The notes: generated by a model from the letters alone, not told the origin. A stretch of DNA of 64,000 bases from Agromyces sp. Soil535 (GCF_001428255.1 NZ_LMRW01000008.1:27692-91691); one strand, 5' to 3'. Positions 49,880 to 58,887 are shown, counted from the first letter of the stretch. Translations and numbers: made by a program.

Positions 49880-51097
49880 ATGACCGCGTTCACCCTCATC
49901 GACGGATCGGGCGGCCTCCGCGCCGTGCCGCTCGCCGAGGCGCCGGCGCTCGCGAAGCCGCGGCATCCGCTCACGAGCCGGGTCGCGTACGCGGCGGCGC
50001 ACGTGGTGCCGAAGCCGTTCGCCGACAACACCCCGGGCGAGCCGGCCGAGATCGACTGGGACGCCACGCTCGCCTTCCGTCACCACGTCTGGTCGTGGGG
50101 GCTCGGCGTCGCCGACGCCATGGACACGGCGCAGCGCAACATGGGCCTCGACGCCCCGGCCACGCGCGAACTGATCTCCCGCAGTGCCGCCGAGGCGGCA
50201 TCCGTGGGTGCTGACCTCGTCGTCGGCGTGAATACGGACCATGTCGGCGACGAGTCCATCTCCCTCGAGGCGGTGATCGACGCGTACAAGGAGCAGCTCC
50301 ACCACGCAGAGGACTCCGGAGCGGGGGTCGTGCTCATGGCGAGCCGGCACCTCGCCCGCGCGGCCCGCAACGCCGACGACTACTGCCGCGTCTATCGCGA
50401 GGTGCTCGCCGCGGCGGGCGGGCCGGTGGTGCTGCACTGGCTCGGCACGGCGTTCGACCCGGCGCTGGCCGGGTACTTCGGCTCCGACGACACGGATGCC
50501 GCAGCCGCGACGTTGCTGCAGGTCATCGAGCACAACCGCGACAAGGTGCAGGGCGTGAAGATGAGCCTGCTCGACGCCGACGCGGAGATCTCCGTGCGCG
50601 AGCGCCTGCCCGAGTCGGCGCGCATGTTCACGGGCGACGACTTCCACTACGTCGGCCTCATCGAGGGCGATGAGCGGGGCCACTCCGACGCGCTCCTCGG
50701 CGCGTTCGCGGCGCTCGCGCCGAACGCGTCGGCGGCGATCCAGGCGCTCGACCGCGGAGACGCGGCGGGGTACCGCGACATCCTCGGCCCCACCGAGGCG
50801 CTCTCGCAACAGGTCTTCGCCGCCCCGACGTACTACTACAAGACGGGCGTCGCATTCCTGTCGTGGCTCAACGGACACCAGCCCGCCTTCCAGATGGTGG
50901 GGGGCCTGCACGCCGCCCGCAGCCTCCCCCACCTCTCGCGCATCGTCGAGCTCGCCAACGCGTCGGGCGCGCTCGAGCGGCCCGAGCTCGCGGCGGCCCG
51001 CTGGCACTCGCTCCTCACGCTCAACGGCGTCGACGTCGCGAGCGCCGTGACCGTCACCGAGACCGAGGCGCCATCCGACGTCGAGGTGCTCGCATGA
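49880..51097 (+). CDS. DUF993 family DapA-like aldolase/dehydratase
   Basis: 405-residue protein of the DUF993 family, related to dihydrodipicolinate synthase-type TIM-barrel Schiff-base enzymes. Visible segments include MDTAQRNMGLD, LVVGVNTDHVGDES, PVVLHWLGTAFDP and VQGVKMSLLDADAE. The Lys in VKMSLLD is a candidate for the Schiff base, as in the VKxS strand of DapA relatives. The gene starts two bases after the dehydrogenase stop and overlaps the isomerase start by four, so all three are made together. The reaction is not known. An aldol cleavage or dehydration of a keto-sugar produced by the upstream dehydrogenase would fit. Confidence 0.86.
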   Translation: MTAFTLIDGSGGLRAVPLAEAPALAKPRHPLTSRVAYAAAHVVPKPFADNTPGEPAEIDWDATLAFRHHVWSWGLGVADAMDTAQRNMGLDAPATRELISRSAAEAASVGADLVVGVNTDHVGDESISLEAVIDAYKEQLHHAEDSGAGVVLMASRHLARAARNADDYCRVYREVLAAAGGPVVLHWLGTAFDPALAGYFGSDDTDAAAATLLQVIEHNRDKVQGVKMSLLDADAEISVRERLPESARMFTGDDFHYVGLIEGDERGHSDALLGAFAALAPNASAAIQALDRGDAAGYRDILGPTEALSQQVFAAPTYYYKTGVAFLSWLNGHQPAFQMVGGLHAARSLPHLSRIVELANASGALERPELAAARWHSLLTLNGVDVASAVTVTETEAPSDVEVLA

Positions 51098-51972
51098 GCG
51101 CCCATCCGCGCCTGTCGCTCAACCAGGCCACGATCAGGCACGCCTCTCTCGACGAGGCGCTGGAGGTCACGGCGGCCGGGGGCTACGAGTCGATCGGGCT
51201 CTGGCGCGAACCGGTGCAGGCCGTCGGGCTCGGCGAAGCCGCCCGCCGCTTCGCCGATTCCGGGCTGCGACTCTCGACGTACTGCCGCGGCGGGTTCTTC
51301 ACGATGCCCGAGGGCCCGGCGCGCCGCGCGTCGATCGACGACAACCGGCGCGGCATCGCGGAGACCGCGACCCTCGCCGCGGCCGGCGCGCCCGGCTCCG
51401 CCTCCGTGTACGTGCTCGTCGCGGGCGGCATCCCCGAGGGCTCCACCGACCTGATCGGCGCCCGCGCCCGCGTCGCAGAGGCCCTCGCCGAGCTCGCGCC
51501 CGACGCTCGCGCCGCCGGCGTCACCCTCGCGATCGAGCCACTGCATCCGATGTATGCGTCCGACCGGGCCGTCGTCTCCACGCTCGGGCAGGCGCTCGAC
51601 CTCGCCGCCCCGTTCGACCCGTCGGTCGTCGGCGTCACCCTCGACACGTTCCACATCTGGTGGGACCCCGAGGTGCTGTCCCAGATCGCCCGCGCCGGCG
51701 CTGAGGGCCGCATCGCGACCTACCAGGTCTGCGACTGGAGGACGCCGCTGCCGGCGGACGTGCTGCTCGGCCGCCACTATCCCGGCGACGGCGTGATCGA
51801 CTTCGCGACGCTCACCGCGGCCGTCGAGGCCGCCGGATACGCGGGCGACATCGAGGTGGAGATCTTCAACCAGGAGGTCTGGGACGCCCCGTTCGCCGAC
51901 GTCGTCGCCCGCACCGCAGAGGCGTTCGAGTCCGCGGTCGCGCCGCACCTCGCGGCATCCGTCATCATCTGA
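51094..51972 (+). CDS. Sugar phosphate isomerase/epimerase family protein (AP endonuclease 2-like TIM barrel)
   Basis: 292-residue TIM-barrel protein of the xylose-isomerase-like/IolE-type superfamily. Metal-ligand strands are visible: LAIEPLHPMYASDRAV (Glu), GVTLDTFHIWWD (Asp, His), YQVCDWRTP and DIEVEIFNQEVW (Glu). It starts RLSLNQATIRHASLDEALEV. It is coupled to the DUF993 gene by an ATGA overlap and ends the operon. Members isomerise or epimerise keto-sugars or dehydrate inosose. With a Gfo/Idh dehydrogenase upstream it probably works on the oxidised sugar. A palindromic repeat follows the stop. Confidence 0.88.
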   Translation: MSAHPRLSLNQATIRHASLDEALEVTAAGGYESIGLWREPVQAVGLGEAARRFADSGLRLSTYCRGGFFTMPEGPARRASIDDNRRGIAETATLAAAGAPGSASVYVLVAGGIPEGSTDLIGARARVAEALAELAPDARAAGVTLAIEPLHPMYASDRAVVSTLGQALDLAAPFDPSVVGVTLDTFHIWWDPEVLSQIARAGAEGRIATYQVCDWRTPLPADVLLGRHYPGDGVIDFATLTAAVEAAGYAGDIEVEIFNQEVWDAPFADVVARTAEAFESAVAPHLAASVII

Positions 51973-51990
51973 CCGGCGGCGCATCGTGCG

Positions 51991-52092
51991 TTGAGGAGCC
52001 CGCGCAGCGAGCGTCTCGAAACCCGCGCCCGCACGTGGGCGGTTTCGAGACGCGTCCGGATTTCGAGACAGCCGCTGGCGCGGCTTCCTCAA
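51991..52092. repeat. Composite palindromic repeat, TCTCGAAACC family
   Basis: An inner perfect 13-bp inverted repeat GCGTCTCGAAACC (52011-52023)/GGTTTCGAGACGC (52041-52053) is nested in outer arms starting TTGAGGA (51991) and ending TTCCTCAA (52092). A third partial copy (TTTCGAGAC) lies near 52060. It lies between two convergent genes and can serve as a bidirectional terminator. Similar elements are, from memory, common in Microbacteriaceae. Confidence 0.75.
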
Positions 52093-52114
52093 TCCGGGCG
52101 CTCCTTCAATCAGC

Positions 52115-53443
52115 TCAGTCGAGGCGCGTGATGGCCGGCATCGTGAACGTGCCGTCGAACATCGCCGCGCGCGGCTGGTAGACCCGCAGCATGGGGCGGA
52201 AGTCGCCCTCGGGCGTCGGCAGCCAGATCGCCGCAGCCGTCTCGTCGTCGGGCCGCTCGTGCTGCATGCGGATGACGATCGAGCCGTCCTCGCCGGTGAC
52301 GATGTCGGGCGTCCGGTCGCCGATGGAGTACCGGTCGATCGGGTTCGCCACGAGGGTGAACTCGGGCACCGAGTACATCGTGACCGACCAGAACGCGTCG
52401 GCCGGCGGCAGCTCGCGCAGGTGCAGCTCGTAGGCGTGGGCGCCGTTCAGCCTCGCGCCGGTCGCGTCGACGAAGACCTCGGCGTAGTACGCCTCGTACC
52501 CGTGGTTGCCCCAGAGGCCGTTGCGCGCGGAGCGGGCGCGTGTGGCGTACGACTCGACCCGGTCGGCGATCTTCCACTCGGGCGAGTCGATGGTGCCGAG
52601 GCCGAGGTGGTCGACGTTGTAGTCGAATCCGTGCGGCCACCCCTGCCAGCCGTTCACGGCCGCCGACGGATCGGGCTTCGAGAGCTCCTCCACGTGGTTG
52701 CGCCCATCGGCGAACGCGTTCGCGAGGTGCTCCTCGAGGTCGCGGGCGACGATGCCGAAGGGGTTGCCGTGGTCGGTGAGGCCGTAGTCGGAATAGCGGT
52801 GGAGGTACTGGACGTCGGGGGCCGCGGGCGGGAAGGCGAGGCTCCACGACCGCAGCAGCTCCCAGAAGCGGAGGTGCTCGGGGAGGTCGCCGTGCGGCTG
52901 CGGGATGCCGCGCAGGGCGCCGTTGCCCTCGAGCGGCGTGAGCGTGAATTGCGGCTGCAGTGCGCGCACGGCGGGCAAGTCCGCCTCGCCGTCCACCGCG
53001 AGCCGTCCCACGATCGCGGCGATGTCGGTCGGCGACTCGATCACCCGTGCGTCGGTCGGCGGCTCACCTGGCCAGCCGGGCGGGACGATCAGGTACGTCC
53101 CCTCCGCGGTGCCCGTCGCCCGCCGGCCGACGTACGCGAAGTTGTTCGTCCAGGCGTCGACGAACTGCAGCACGTAATAACGGCCGTCGGTGTCGGGCAC
53201 GTGCAGCAGCAGCGGGCCGCCCGAGAGGTCGAGGATCGCGAGCGCGTACACGGTGTCGTTGTTGATGCTCACGAACGCGTCGGCTGGCGAGCCCAGCTTC
53301 GTCGCATGGGCGAACGTGTTGGTGCCCGCGGGCGGGAGCGATCCGAGGCCGTGGGCCGCGATCGCCTGCATCGACGACAGGTTGTACACCAGCGGATATC
53401 CGAACACGTAGGCGTCCACCAGGTGCCGCTCGGTCCAGTTCAT
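52115..53443 (-). CDS. DUF1254/DUF1214 domain protein
   Basis: 442-residue protein with an N-terminal DUF1254 domain (ERHLVDAYVFGYPLVYNL; NNDTVYALAILDLSGGPL; YYVLQFVDAWTNNFAYVGRR). The C-terminal DUF1214 domain includes YELHLRELPPADAFWSVTMY, followed by NPIDRYSIGDRTPD and the final WLPTPEGDFRPMLRVYQP. The order and length are standard for the family. GGGGGA lies about 6 bases before the ATG. There is no signal peptide, although many homologues are exported. The family has no established biochemical role. Co-location with a membrane protein 35 bases downstream suggests an operon of two. Confidence 0.9.
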   Translation of the reverse strand: MNWTERHLVDAYVFGYPLVYNLSSMQAIAAHGLGSLPPAGTNTFAHATKLGSPADAFVSINNDTVYALAILDLSGGPLLLHVPDTDGRYYVLQFVDAWTNNFAYVGRRATGTAEGTYLIVPPGWPGEPPTDARVIESPTDIAAIVGRLAVDGEADLPAVRALQPQFTLTPLEGNGALRGIPQPHGDLPEHLRFWELLRSWSLAFPPAAPDVQYLHRYSDYGLTDHGNPFGIVARDLEEHLANAFADGRNHVEELSKPDPSAAVNGWQGWPHGFDYNVDHLGLGTIDSPEWKIADRVESYATRARSARNGLWGNHGYEAYYAEVFVDATGARLNGAHAYELHLRELPPADAFWSVTMYSVPEFTLVANPIDRYSIGDRTPDIVTGEDGSIVIRMQHERPDDETAAAIWLPTPEGDFRPMLRVYQPRAAMFDGTFTMPAITRLD

Positions 53444-53478
53444 CGAGTCCCCCTTCTCCGCGCCCGGGCGGGCCCGCC

Positions 53479-54345
53479 TCACAGGCTACGCGGGGCACGC
53501 CGTTCGAGCGAGACGTAGAACACGCCGTACACCGCGGCGGAGACGACGATGCCGACCACGAACATCCACGCGCTCGGACGCTCCCACGCGAAGTCGCCGG
53601 ACCGCACGACGATGGCCAGCAGGATGCACGCGAGGCTCACGAGCTGCGCCTGGAACACGCGGCGGAACGCCGACCACCGGTCGTCCCACAGCATCCACAC
53701 GTTCACCATCCCGGGCAGCGTGAGCACGGCGCCCACGATGCGTGCGGTCAGCGGCGTGACGTCCCACGCCCACGCGCCGATGAGCAGCGACGGCACGAGG
53801 AACAGCACGAACCCGGTGACGGATGCCGCCGCCCCGACCAGCGCGAGCACGTACCGCCACGGCGCGGGGATGACCGTGTCCCCCTCCTCGGGGAACCCGT
53901 CGTCCTCGCGGAGGTTCACGATGATCGCCACCAGCACGAGCACCGGCGTGGTGATGTAGAGCACGACCCACGTGATGAACGAGATGTGCCCGAAGTGGAA
54001 GCGATCCCAGTGCAGGAACGTCGCGATCGACAGGAGCGTCGCGAACACGAGCACGGCCGGGAATCCGTGCCGCACCCGGTGCCAGCGCCGCTGCACGGCC
54101 ACCTGCACGAAGAACCAGATGCCGCCCGCGTACGCCGAGCCGAGCAGCATCGCCGTGAGGGGCGGGTCGATCGTCCACGCGAAGTGCTGCTCGGTGCCGC
54201 CGGGCAGCGCGAGGAGCAGGACCGCGGCCGCCACGAGGAACGGGATGATCACGTACGCGAGCACGCGGGTGTACGGCAGCACGCGGTCGGCCGGTCCCGC
54301 GCGGTGCCGCTCTGGGGCGTCCGCGCTTGGTGCTGCTTCGCTCAT
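53479..54345 (-). CDS. Multi-pass membrane protein, unknown function
   Basis: 288 residues with seven or eight hydrophobic segments (e.g. VLAYVIIPFLVAAAVLLLAL, AYAGGIWFFVQVAV, ISFITWVVLYITTPVLVLVA, WMFVVGIVVSAAVYGVFYVS). The loops are short and the N-terminus is charged and Ala/Pro-rich. AGGAGG is placed 7 bases before the ATG. I recognise no family motif. It lies between the second DUF4062-STAND gene (46 bases away) and the DUF1254 gene (35 bases away), all on the minus strand. The three may be co-transcribed, which would make it a candidate membrane partner of the STAND protein. Confidence 0.85.
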   Translation of the reverse strand: MSEAAPSADAPERHRAGPADRVLPYTRVLAYVIIPFLVAAAVLLLALPGGTEQHFAWTIDPPLTAMLLGSAYAGGIWFFVQVAVQRRWHRVRHGFPAVLVFATLLSIATFLHWDRFHFGHISFITWVVLYITTPVLVLVAIIVNLREDDGFPEEGDTVIPAPWRYVLALVGAAASVTGFVLFLVPSLLIGAWAWDVTPLTARIVGAVLTLPGMVNVWMLWDDRWSAFRRVFQAQLVSLACILLAIVVRSGDFAWERPSAWMFVVGIVVSAAVYGVFYVSLERRAPRSL

Positions 54346-54391
54346 GGAGTGCCTCCTGGGGTGGGGCGGATGCCGCGGGCCCGCGGCGGGT

Positions 54392-56998
54392 TCAGGGCAC
54401 GGATGCCGCGGCGTCCGCGCTGTCGCGCTGTAGCGCGTACGCCACGGCGTCGTCGACGTGCAGGTGCCGCCCGCGCGCCCGCGCCGCCTCGAACTCCTCG
54501 GCGCCGGGTCCCGCGAGGATGCCGTCGACGAACTGCTGGTGGAACGAGAACGACGGCGCGTTGTACAGGCCCGTGCGCTCGCGAAGCACCTGGGCGGCGC
54601 CGAGCAGCGTGCCCGCTCGCGCCACGTCGCCCGAGCCGGCGGCGACGGCCGTGAGTCCCTCGAATCCGTAGGCGACCCCCTCGTCGTGGTGCAGTCGCTC
54701 CGAATTGGCGAGGCTCTCCTCGAAGCACTCGCGCGCGACGTCGAATCCCCCGAGGAGCACCTCGACCCATCCGCGATGGTGCAGGGCGATCGCCTCGCCG
54801 AGGTCGTCGTGCTGGCGCTTCGCGACGGCGAGGCTCTCGTCGAAGCGGGCGAGGGCCGCTCCGACGTCGTGCCTGATGAGCGCCACCCGGCCCAGGGTGA
54901 CGAGCGCGAACGCCTCGCCCCACGTGTCGCCGGCCTCACGGAATAGCGCGAGGCTGGCCTCGAGCGCCTCGTCCGCACGTGCGGTGTCGGGCTCTCGGGA
55001 GCCGAGCAGCGCGAGGGCGAGGGAGATCAGCGCGAGCGCCTCGCCGGAGCGCTCGCCCTCACGTCGGAACAGGGCTGCACTCTCGCCGAGGCCCGGAACG
55101 AGCCACTCATCGGGGTCCTGCCAGAACGCAATGGCGCGCGTGAAGTAGAGCGCCGTGGCGCGGGTGAGATCGTCGAGCTCGTCGTCCGAGTCGAGCACTT
55201 CACGCATCCACTCCCGCACCTCGCCGAGGTGGCCGTGGACCCACCAGTAGACGTAGAGCGTCCACGCGAAGTGCGCGACGGTCGCCCACTGCCGCGTGTC
55301 GAGGAGGTACCTGGCAGCCGCGCGGAGGTTGTCGCCCTCCTCGGCGAGCCGGCTGATCCAATCGACCTGGGACGCACCTTCGAGTTCGAACTCCGCCTTC
55401 TCGCCGAGTCGCACGAAGTACTGCGCGTGCCGGTCACGGAGTGCCGCGGCATCCTGCCGGTCGGCGAGCCGGTCGAGCGCGTACTCCCGCACGACCGAGA
55501 GCATCGAGAACGCCGCTCGGTCGCCGCGCTCTTGCTGGCTCACGAGGCTGCCGTCGACGAGGGCACTGAGGTCGTCGAGCGTGTTCGAGTCGGGGATGCC
55601 CTCGGCGATCCACTCGGCGGCGTCGAGCGAGAACCCGCCCGGAAAGAGGCCGAGCCGTGTCAGCAGCTCCTGCTCGGAGGGACGGAGCAGCTGCGTGCTC
55701 CACTCGATCGTGGACCGGATGGTGCGCTGTCGCTCCGGCAGGTCGCGTGCGCCGCCACTCAGCACCACCAGTCGCCGGTCCAGCCGCGCGAGGAGGTCGG
55801 CGGGTGTGAGCACGCGAGCCCGCGCCGCAGCGAGCTCGATCGCGAGCGGCACACCGTCGAGGGCGATGCAGATGCGCTCGACGTCCTCGACGTTGGCGGC
55901 GGTGAGCTCGAAGTCGGGCTTCGCGGCACGCACCCGTTCGACGAACAGGTCGACCGAGGGCGCGGCGAGGGCTCGCGCGACATCGGCTCCGTGCCGAATG
56001 TCGGGCAGGGCGAGAGGGCCGAGCTCCACGCCGTGCTCGCCGGACAGCCGGAGAAGGATCCGGCTCGTCGCGAGCACGGTGAGGTGCGGGGCATCCGTGA
56101 GGAGCGAACGGATGGCGGGCGCCGCTTCGACGACCTGTTCGACATTGTCCAGAAGGAGGAGCATCCGCCGATCGCGCATCGCCACGCGGAGCTTCTCGTC
56201 GAGCGTGCCGTCGCCGACGTCGCGGATGCCGAGGGCGTTCGCGATGGCGCCGGGGACGAGCTGGGGGTTCGTCACCGGCGCGAGGTCGACGAAGACGATG
56301 CCGCCAGGAAACAGGACATGCAGCCGGTTCGCGGCCTCGAGCGACAGCCGGCTCTTGCCGATGCCTCCCGGGCCCGTGATGGTGACAAGGCGTACGTCGT
56401 CGTCGCCCAGCAGGTCGACGACCGTGTCGAGCTCGCGGTCGCGCCCGATCAGCGGGGTGAGGGTCGCCGGCAGCTCCATCGCGCCGTCCATCGACATCGA
56501 GAGGTCGGCGGCCGCGGCCACCCGTGCGAATCGTTCGGCGAGGATGGTCGCGAGGTCGCCTCGCACGAGCTCGGCGAGCTGCTCGGGGTCGGTGAAGTAG
56601 GCGTACGACGCGCGATCGTCGCCCTTGATGCGGCGGAGCAGCTCCGTCAGTCGGGGCTCGCGTTCACCGCCCTCCTTCACATAGACGAGCTTCGGCATCT
56701 CGGGGCGCGCCAGGCGGTACTCGTCCTCCAGGCCGGAGACGTCGTCGCCCGGCGCCACCCAGCCGTATCGCTCCCCGTAGAGCCCGACGAAGATGTCGCT
56801 CTGCGCGAGATATGCGCGGTACAGGTCGCGGGGCGGATGCGGGCGGGCGCCGAGCTCGAACATGACGGGTGCGAGGTTCAGCTGCTCGACGGCCGCGCGC
56901 ACCGCCCGTCGCTCCGCCGCCAGCTCGCGCAGCGTCGAGCTCACGAACACGCGCAGGCGCTGGTCGGGAGTTCGGATCGGCGAGTCGGCCGGACTCAT
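54392..56998 (-). CDS. DUF4062-STAND (NB-ARC) ATPase with TPR-like repeats, paralogue 2
   Basis: 868 residues with the same architecture as the protein at 35261-37804. DUF4062 (RLRVFVSSTLREL, about 14-105) is followed by NB-ARC with Walker A GPGGIGKS at 209-216 and Walker B MLLLLDNVEQV near 280. A linker (ERQRTIRSTIEWS) and TPR-like helices to the end follow (ALFREAGDTWGEAFALVTLG; ALARFDESLAVAKRQHDDLG). The paralogues agree at about 61 of 72 residues in the DUF4062 core but diverge more in the TPR sensor, as expected if each recognises a different ligand. It is divergent, across 173 bases, from the receiver-like flavoprotein gene and upstream of the membrane and DUF1254 genes. No effector domain such as a nuclease or protease is visible; DUF4062 may play that part. 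Confidence 0.88.
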   Translation of the reverse strand: MSPADSPIRTPDQRLRVFVSSTLRELAAERRAVRAAVEQLNLAPVMFELGARPHPPRDLYRAYLAQSDIFVGLYGERYGWVAPGDDVSGLEDEYRLARPEMPKLVYVKEGGEREPRLTELLRRIKGDDRASYAYFTDPEQLAELVRGDLATILAERFARVAAAADLSMSMDGAMELPATLTPLIGRDRELDTVVDLLGDDDVRLVTITGPGGIGKSRLSLEAANRLHVLFPGGIVFVDLAPVTNPQLVPGAIANALGIRDVGDGTLDEKLRVAMRDRRMLLLLDNVEQVVEAAPAIRSLLTDAPHLTVLATSRILLRLSGEHGVELGPLALPDIRHGADVARALAAPSVDLFVERVRAAKPDFELTAANVEDVERICIALDGVPLAIELAAARARVLTPADLLARLDRRLVVLSGGARDLPERQRTIRSTIEWSTQLLRPSEQELLTRLGLFPGGFSLDAAEWIAEGIPDSNTLDDLSALVDGSLVSQQERGDRAAFSMLSVVREYALDRLADRQDAAALRDRHAQYFVRLGEKAEFELEGASQVDWISRLAEEGDNLRAAARYLLDTRQWATVAHFAWTLYVYWWVHGHLGEVREWMREVLDSDDELDDLTRATALYFTRAIAFWQDPDEWLVPGLGESAALFRREGERSGEALALISLALALLGSREPDTARADEALEASLALFREAGDTWGEAFALVTLGRVALIRHDVGAALARFDESLAVAKRQHDDLGEAIALHHRGWVEVLLGGFDVARECFEESLANSERLHHDEGVAYGFEGLTAVAAGSGDVARAGTLLGAAQVLRERTGLYNAPSFSFHQQFVDGILAGPGAEEFEAARARGRHLHVDDAVAYALQRDSADAAASVP

Positions 56999-57171
56999 GC
57001 ATGAAGTCTGTTCCTCGCGGCATCCGCCTGTAAATACCCACGACCGGGGCGCTCCGACCCAGCGCTGGCGGCCCGTGACGGCACGGAGGTACACTCGCGC
57101 CGGGGTGGACGATCCGGCGCCGGACCTGGCGCCCGACGAGTCGCCCACCGTGGCACCCCAGGGGGAGTCGA

Positions 57172-58887
57172 ATGGATGCTCGGGCCTCGGCGACTCGGCC
57201 GCCGGTGATCCTCGTGGCCTCGGCCGACGAAGGGGTGCGCGCGTCGCTGCTCGAACCGCTCCGGCGACGGTACGCGGAGGACTACCGCATCGTGGACGCC
57301 GACGGCGCTGCACGCGCGGTCGCGGAGATCGAGGAGCTCGCGGCATCCGACGGCGGCAGCCTCGCCCTCGTGCTCGCCGACGACGCGTCGCCGGTGGGCG
57401 GGCACGAGAGCGTGTTCGCCGCGGCCCGGCGCCGCTTCCCCGATGTGCGCAGGGGGCTCGTGATCGAGTGGGGCTCGTGGGCCGACCGGGGCACCGCCGA
57501 CGCCGTGCTGCGGCTCATGACGCACGTGCAGATCGATTACTACGTGGTGCGGCCCGTGCACTCCCCCGACGAGTCGTTCCACCGCGCGATCACGGACTTC
57601 CTGCGGGAATGGGAGGCCGCCGCGGGCAAGCGCCACCGCGGGTTCACGGTCATCGGCGACGAGGCGCAGCCGCGCACGCATGTGCTGCGCAGCCGCCTCG
57701 CCCGCGGCGGCGTGCCGACGGACCGGCTCGACCCGTCCGCGCCCGATGCGGTGATGCTGCTCGCGGCCGCGGGCGTCGAGTACACGGGTGTGCCACTCGT
57801 GCGGACCGCCGACGGGCGCGTGCTGGTCGACCCCGACGACGCGGAGCTCGCCCGCGCCTACGGGCTCACCACCTCGCTGCCCGACGCCACCGTCGACCTC
57901 GCCGTCGTCGGCGCCGGGCCGGGCGGCCTCGCCGCGGCGGTGTACGCGGCATCCGAGGGACTCGACACGCTCGTGCTCGAGGGCGAGTCGATCGGCGGGC
58001 AGGCGGGGTCGAGCTCGCTCATCCGCAACTACCTCGGGTTCTCGCGGGGGGTCTCGGGCGCGGAGCTCGCACAGCGCGCCTACCAGCAGGCATGGGTCTT
58101 CGGGGCGCGCTTCGCGCACACCCGCCGGGTCTCGGGCATGCGCGTCGTCGACGGTGGCTTCGAGCTCGACGTGACGCCAGGCGACGTCGTGCGCGCACGC
58201 GCGGTGGTGCTCGCGACGGGCGTCAGCTACCGCCGCCTCGCCGCCCCGGGCCTGCAGCCGTTCGTGGGTGCGTCCGTCTTCTACGGCGCCTCGTCCGTCG
58301 AGGCCAGGGCGCAGACCGACCGCGACGTGCTCGTGGTGGGCGGCGGCAACTCCGCCGGGCAGGCGGCGCTGCACCTCGCGCGTTATGCACGCTCGGTGTC
58401 CCTCGTCGTGCGCGGCCCGTCGCTCGCCGAGAGCATGTCACGGTACCTCATCGACCAGCTGGAGGCCGCGGGCGTCGGCCTGGTCACCGGTGCCCGGGTC
58501 GTGGACGCGGGCGCCGCCGCCGACGTGGACCGCCTCGACTACGTGGTGCTCGAGCGCACCGACTCCGGTGAGCGCGTCTCGGTGCCGGCGCACGCGGTGT
58601 TCGTCACGATCGGCGCCCGCCCGCACACCGAGTGGCTCGGGCCGGAGGTGCTGCGCGACCGGTGGGGCTCGGTGATCACGGGTCCCGAGGTGCTCGAGGA
58701 GGGCGGACGCCGCGCGTGGCTCGGCGGCGCCGAGGGGCCGGCGCCCCTCGAGTCGTCGGTGCCCGGCTTCTTCGCGGTCGGCGACGTGCGCCGCGGCTCG
58801 GTCAAGCGGGTCGCGTCGGCGGTCGGCGAAGGCTCTGTGGTGATCTCCTCCGTGCACGCGCATCTCGGCGCGCACGCGGGCGACTGA
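57172..58887 (+). CDS. Receiver-like domain fused to thioredoxin-reductase-like flavoprotein without cysteines
   Basis: 571 residues in three parts. Residues 10-145 resemble a response-regulator receiver (VILVASADEGVRASLLEPL; candidate phospho-Asp in LALVLADDASP). Residues about 157-232 resemble a glutaredoxin fold without its cysteines (FTVIGDEAQPRTHVLRSRL; VDPDDAELARAYG). Residues 240-565 form a TrxR-like domain with FAD motif LAVVGAGPGGLAAA and NAD(P)H motif VLVVGGGNSAGQAA. The CxxC site reads VFYGASSVEA, and I find no cysteine anywhere in the chain, so disulfide reduction is impossible. The domain plan matches the cyclic-nucleotide version at 41167-42879 with a different sensor in front. 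GGGAG precedes the ATG. It is divergent from DUF4062-STAND paralogue 2. Confidence 0.87.
   Translation: MDARASATRPPVILVASADEGVRASLLEPLRRRYAEDYRIVDADGAARAVAEIEELAASDGGSLALVLADDASPVGGHESVFAAARRRFPDVRRGLVIEWGSWADRGTADAVLRLMTHVQIDYYVVRPVHSPDESFHRAITDFLREWEAAAGKRHRGFTVIGDEAQPRTHVLRSRLARGGVPTDRLDPSAPDAVMLLAAAGVEYTGVPLVRTADGRVLVDPDDAELARAYGLTTSLPDATVDLAVVGAGPGGLAAAVYAASEGLDTLVLEGESIGGQAGSSSLIRNYLGFSRGVSGAELAQRAYQQAWVFGARFAHTRRVSGMRVVDGGFELDVTPGDVVRARAVVLATGVSYRRLAAPGLQPFVGASVFYGASSVEARAQTDRDVLVVGGGNSAGQAALHLARYARSVSLVVRGPSLAESMSRYLIDQLEAAGVGLVTGARVVDAGAAADVDRLDYVVLERTDSGERVSVPAHAVFVTIGARPHTEWLGPEVLRDRWGSVITGPEVLEEGGRRAWLGGAEGPAPLESSVPGFFAVGDVRRGSVKRVASAVGEGSVVISSVHAHLGAHAGD

Noticed and set aside
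54392..56998. AfsR/SARP-type transcription factor
   Set aside because: No OmpR-like or LuxR DNA-binding domain is visible at either end. The N-terminus is DUF4062.
57172..58887. Authentic thioredoxin reductase
   Set aside because: No CxxC and no cysteine in the chain.
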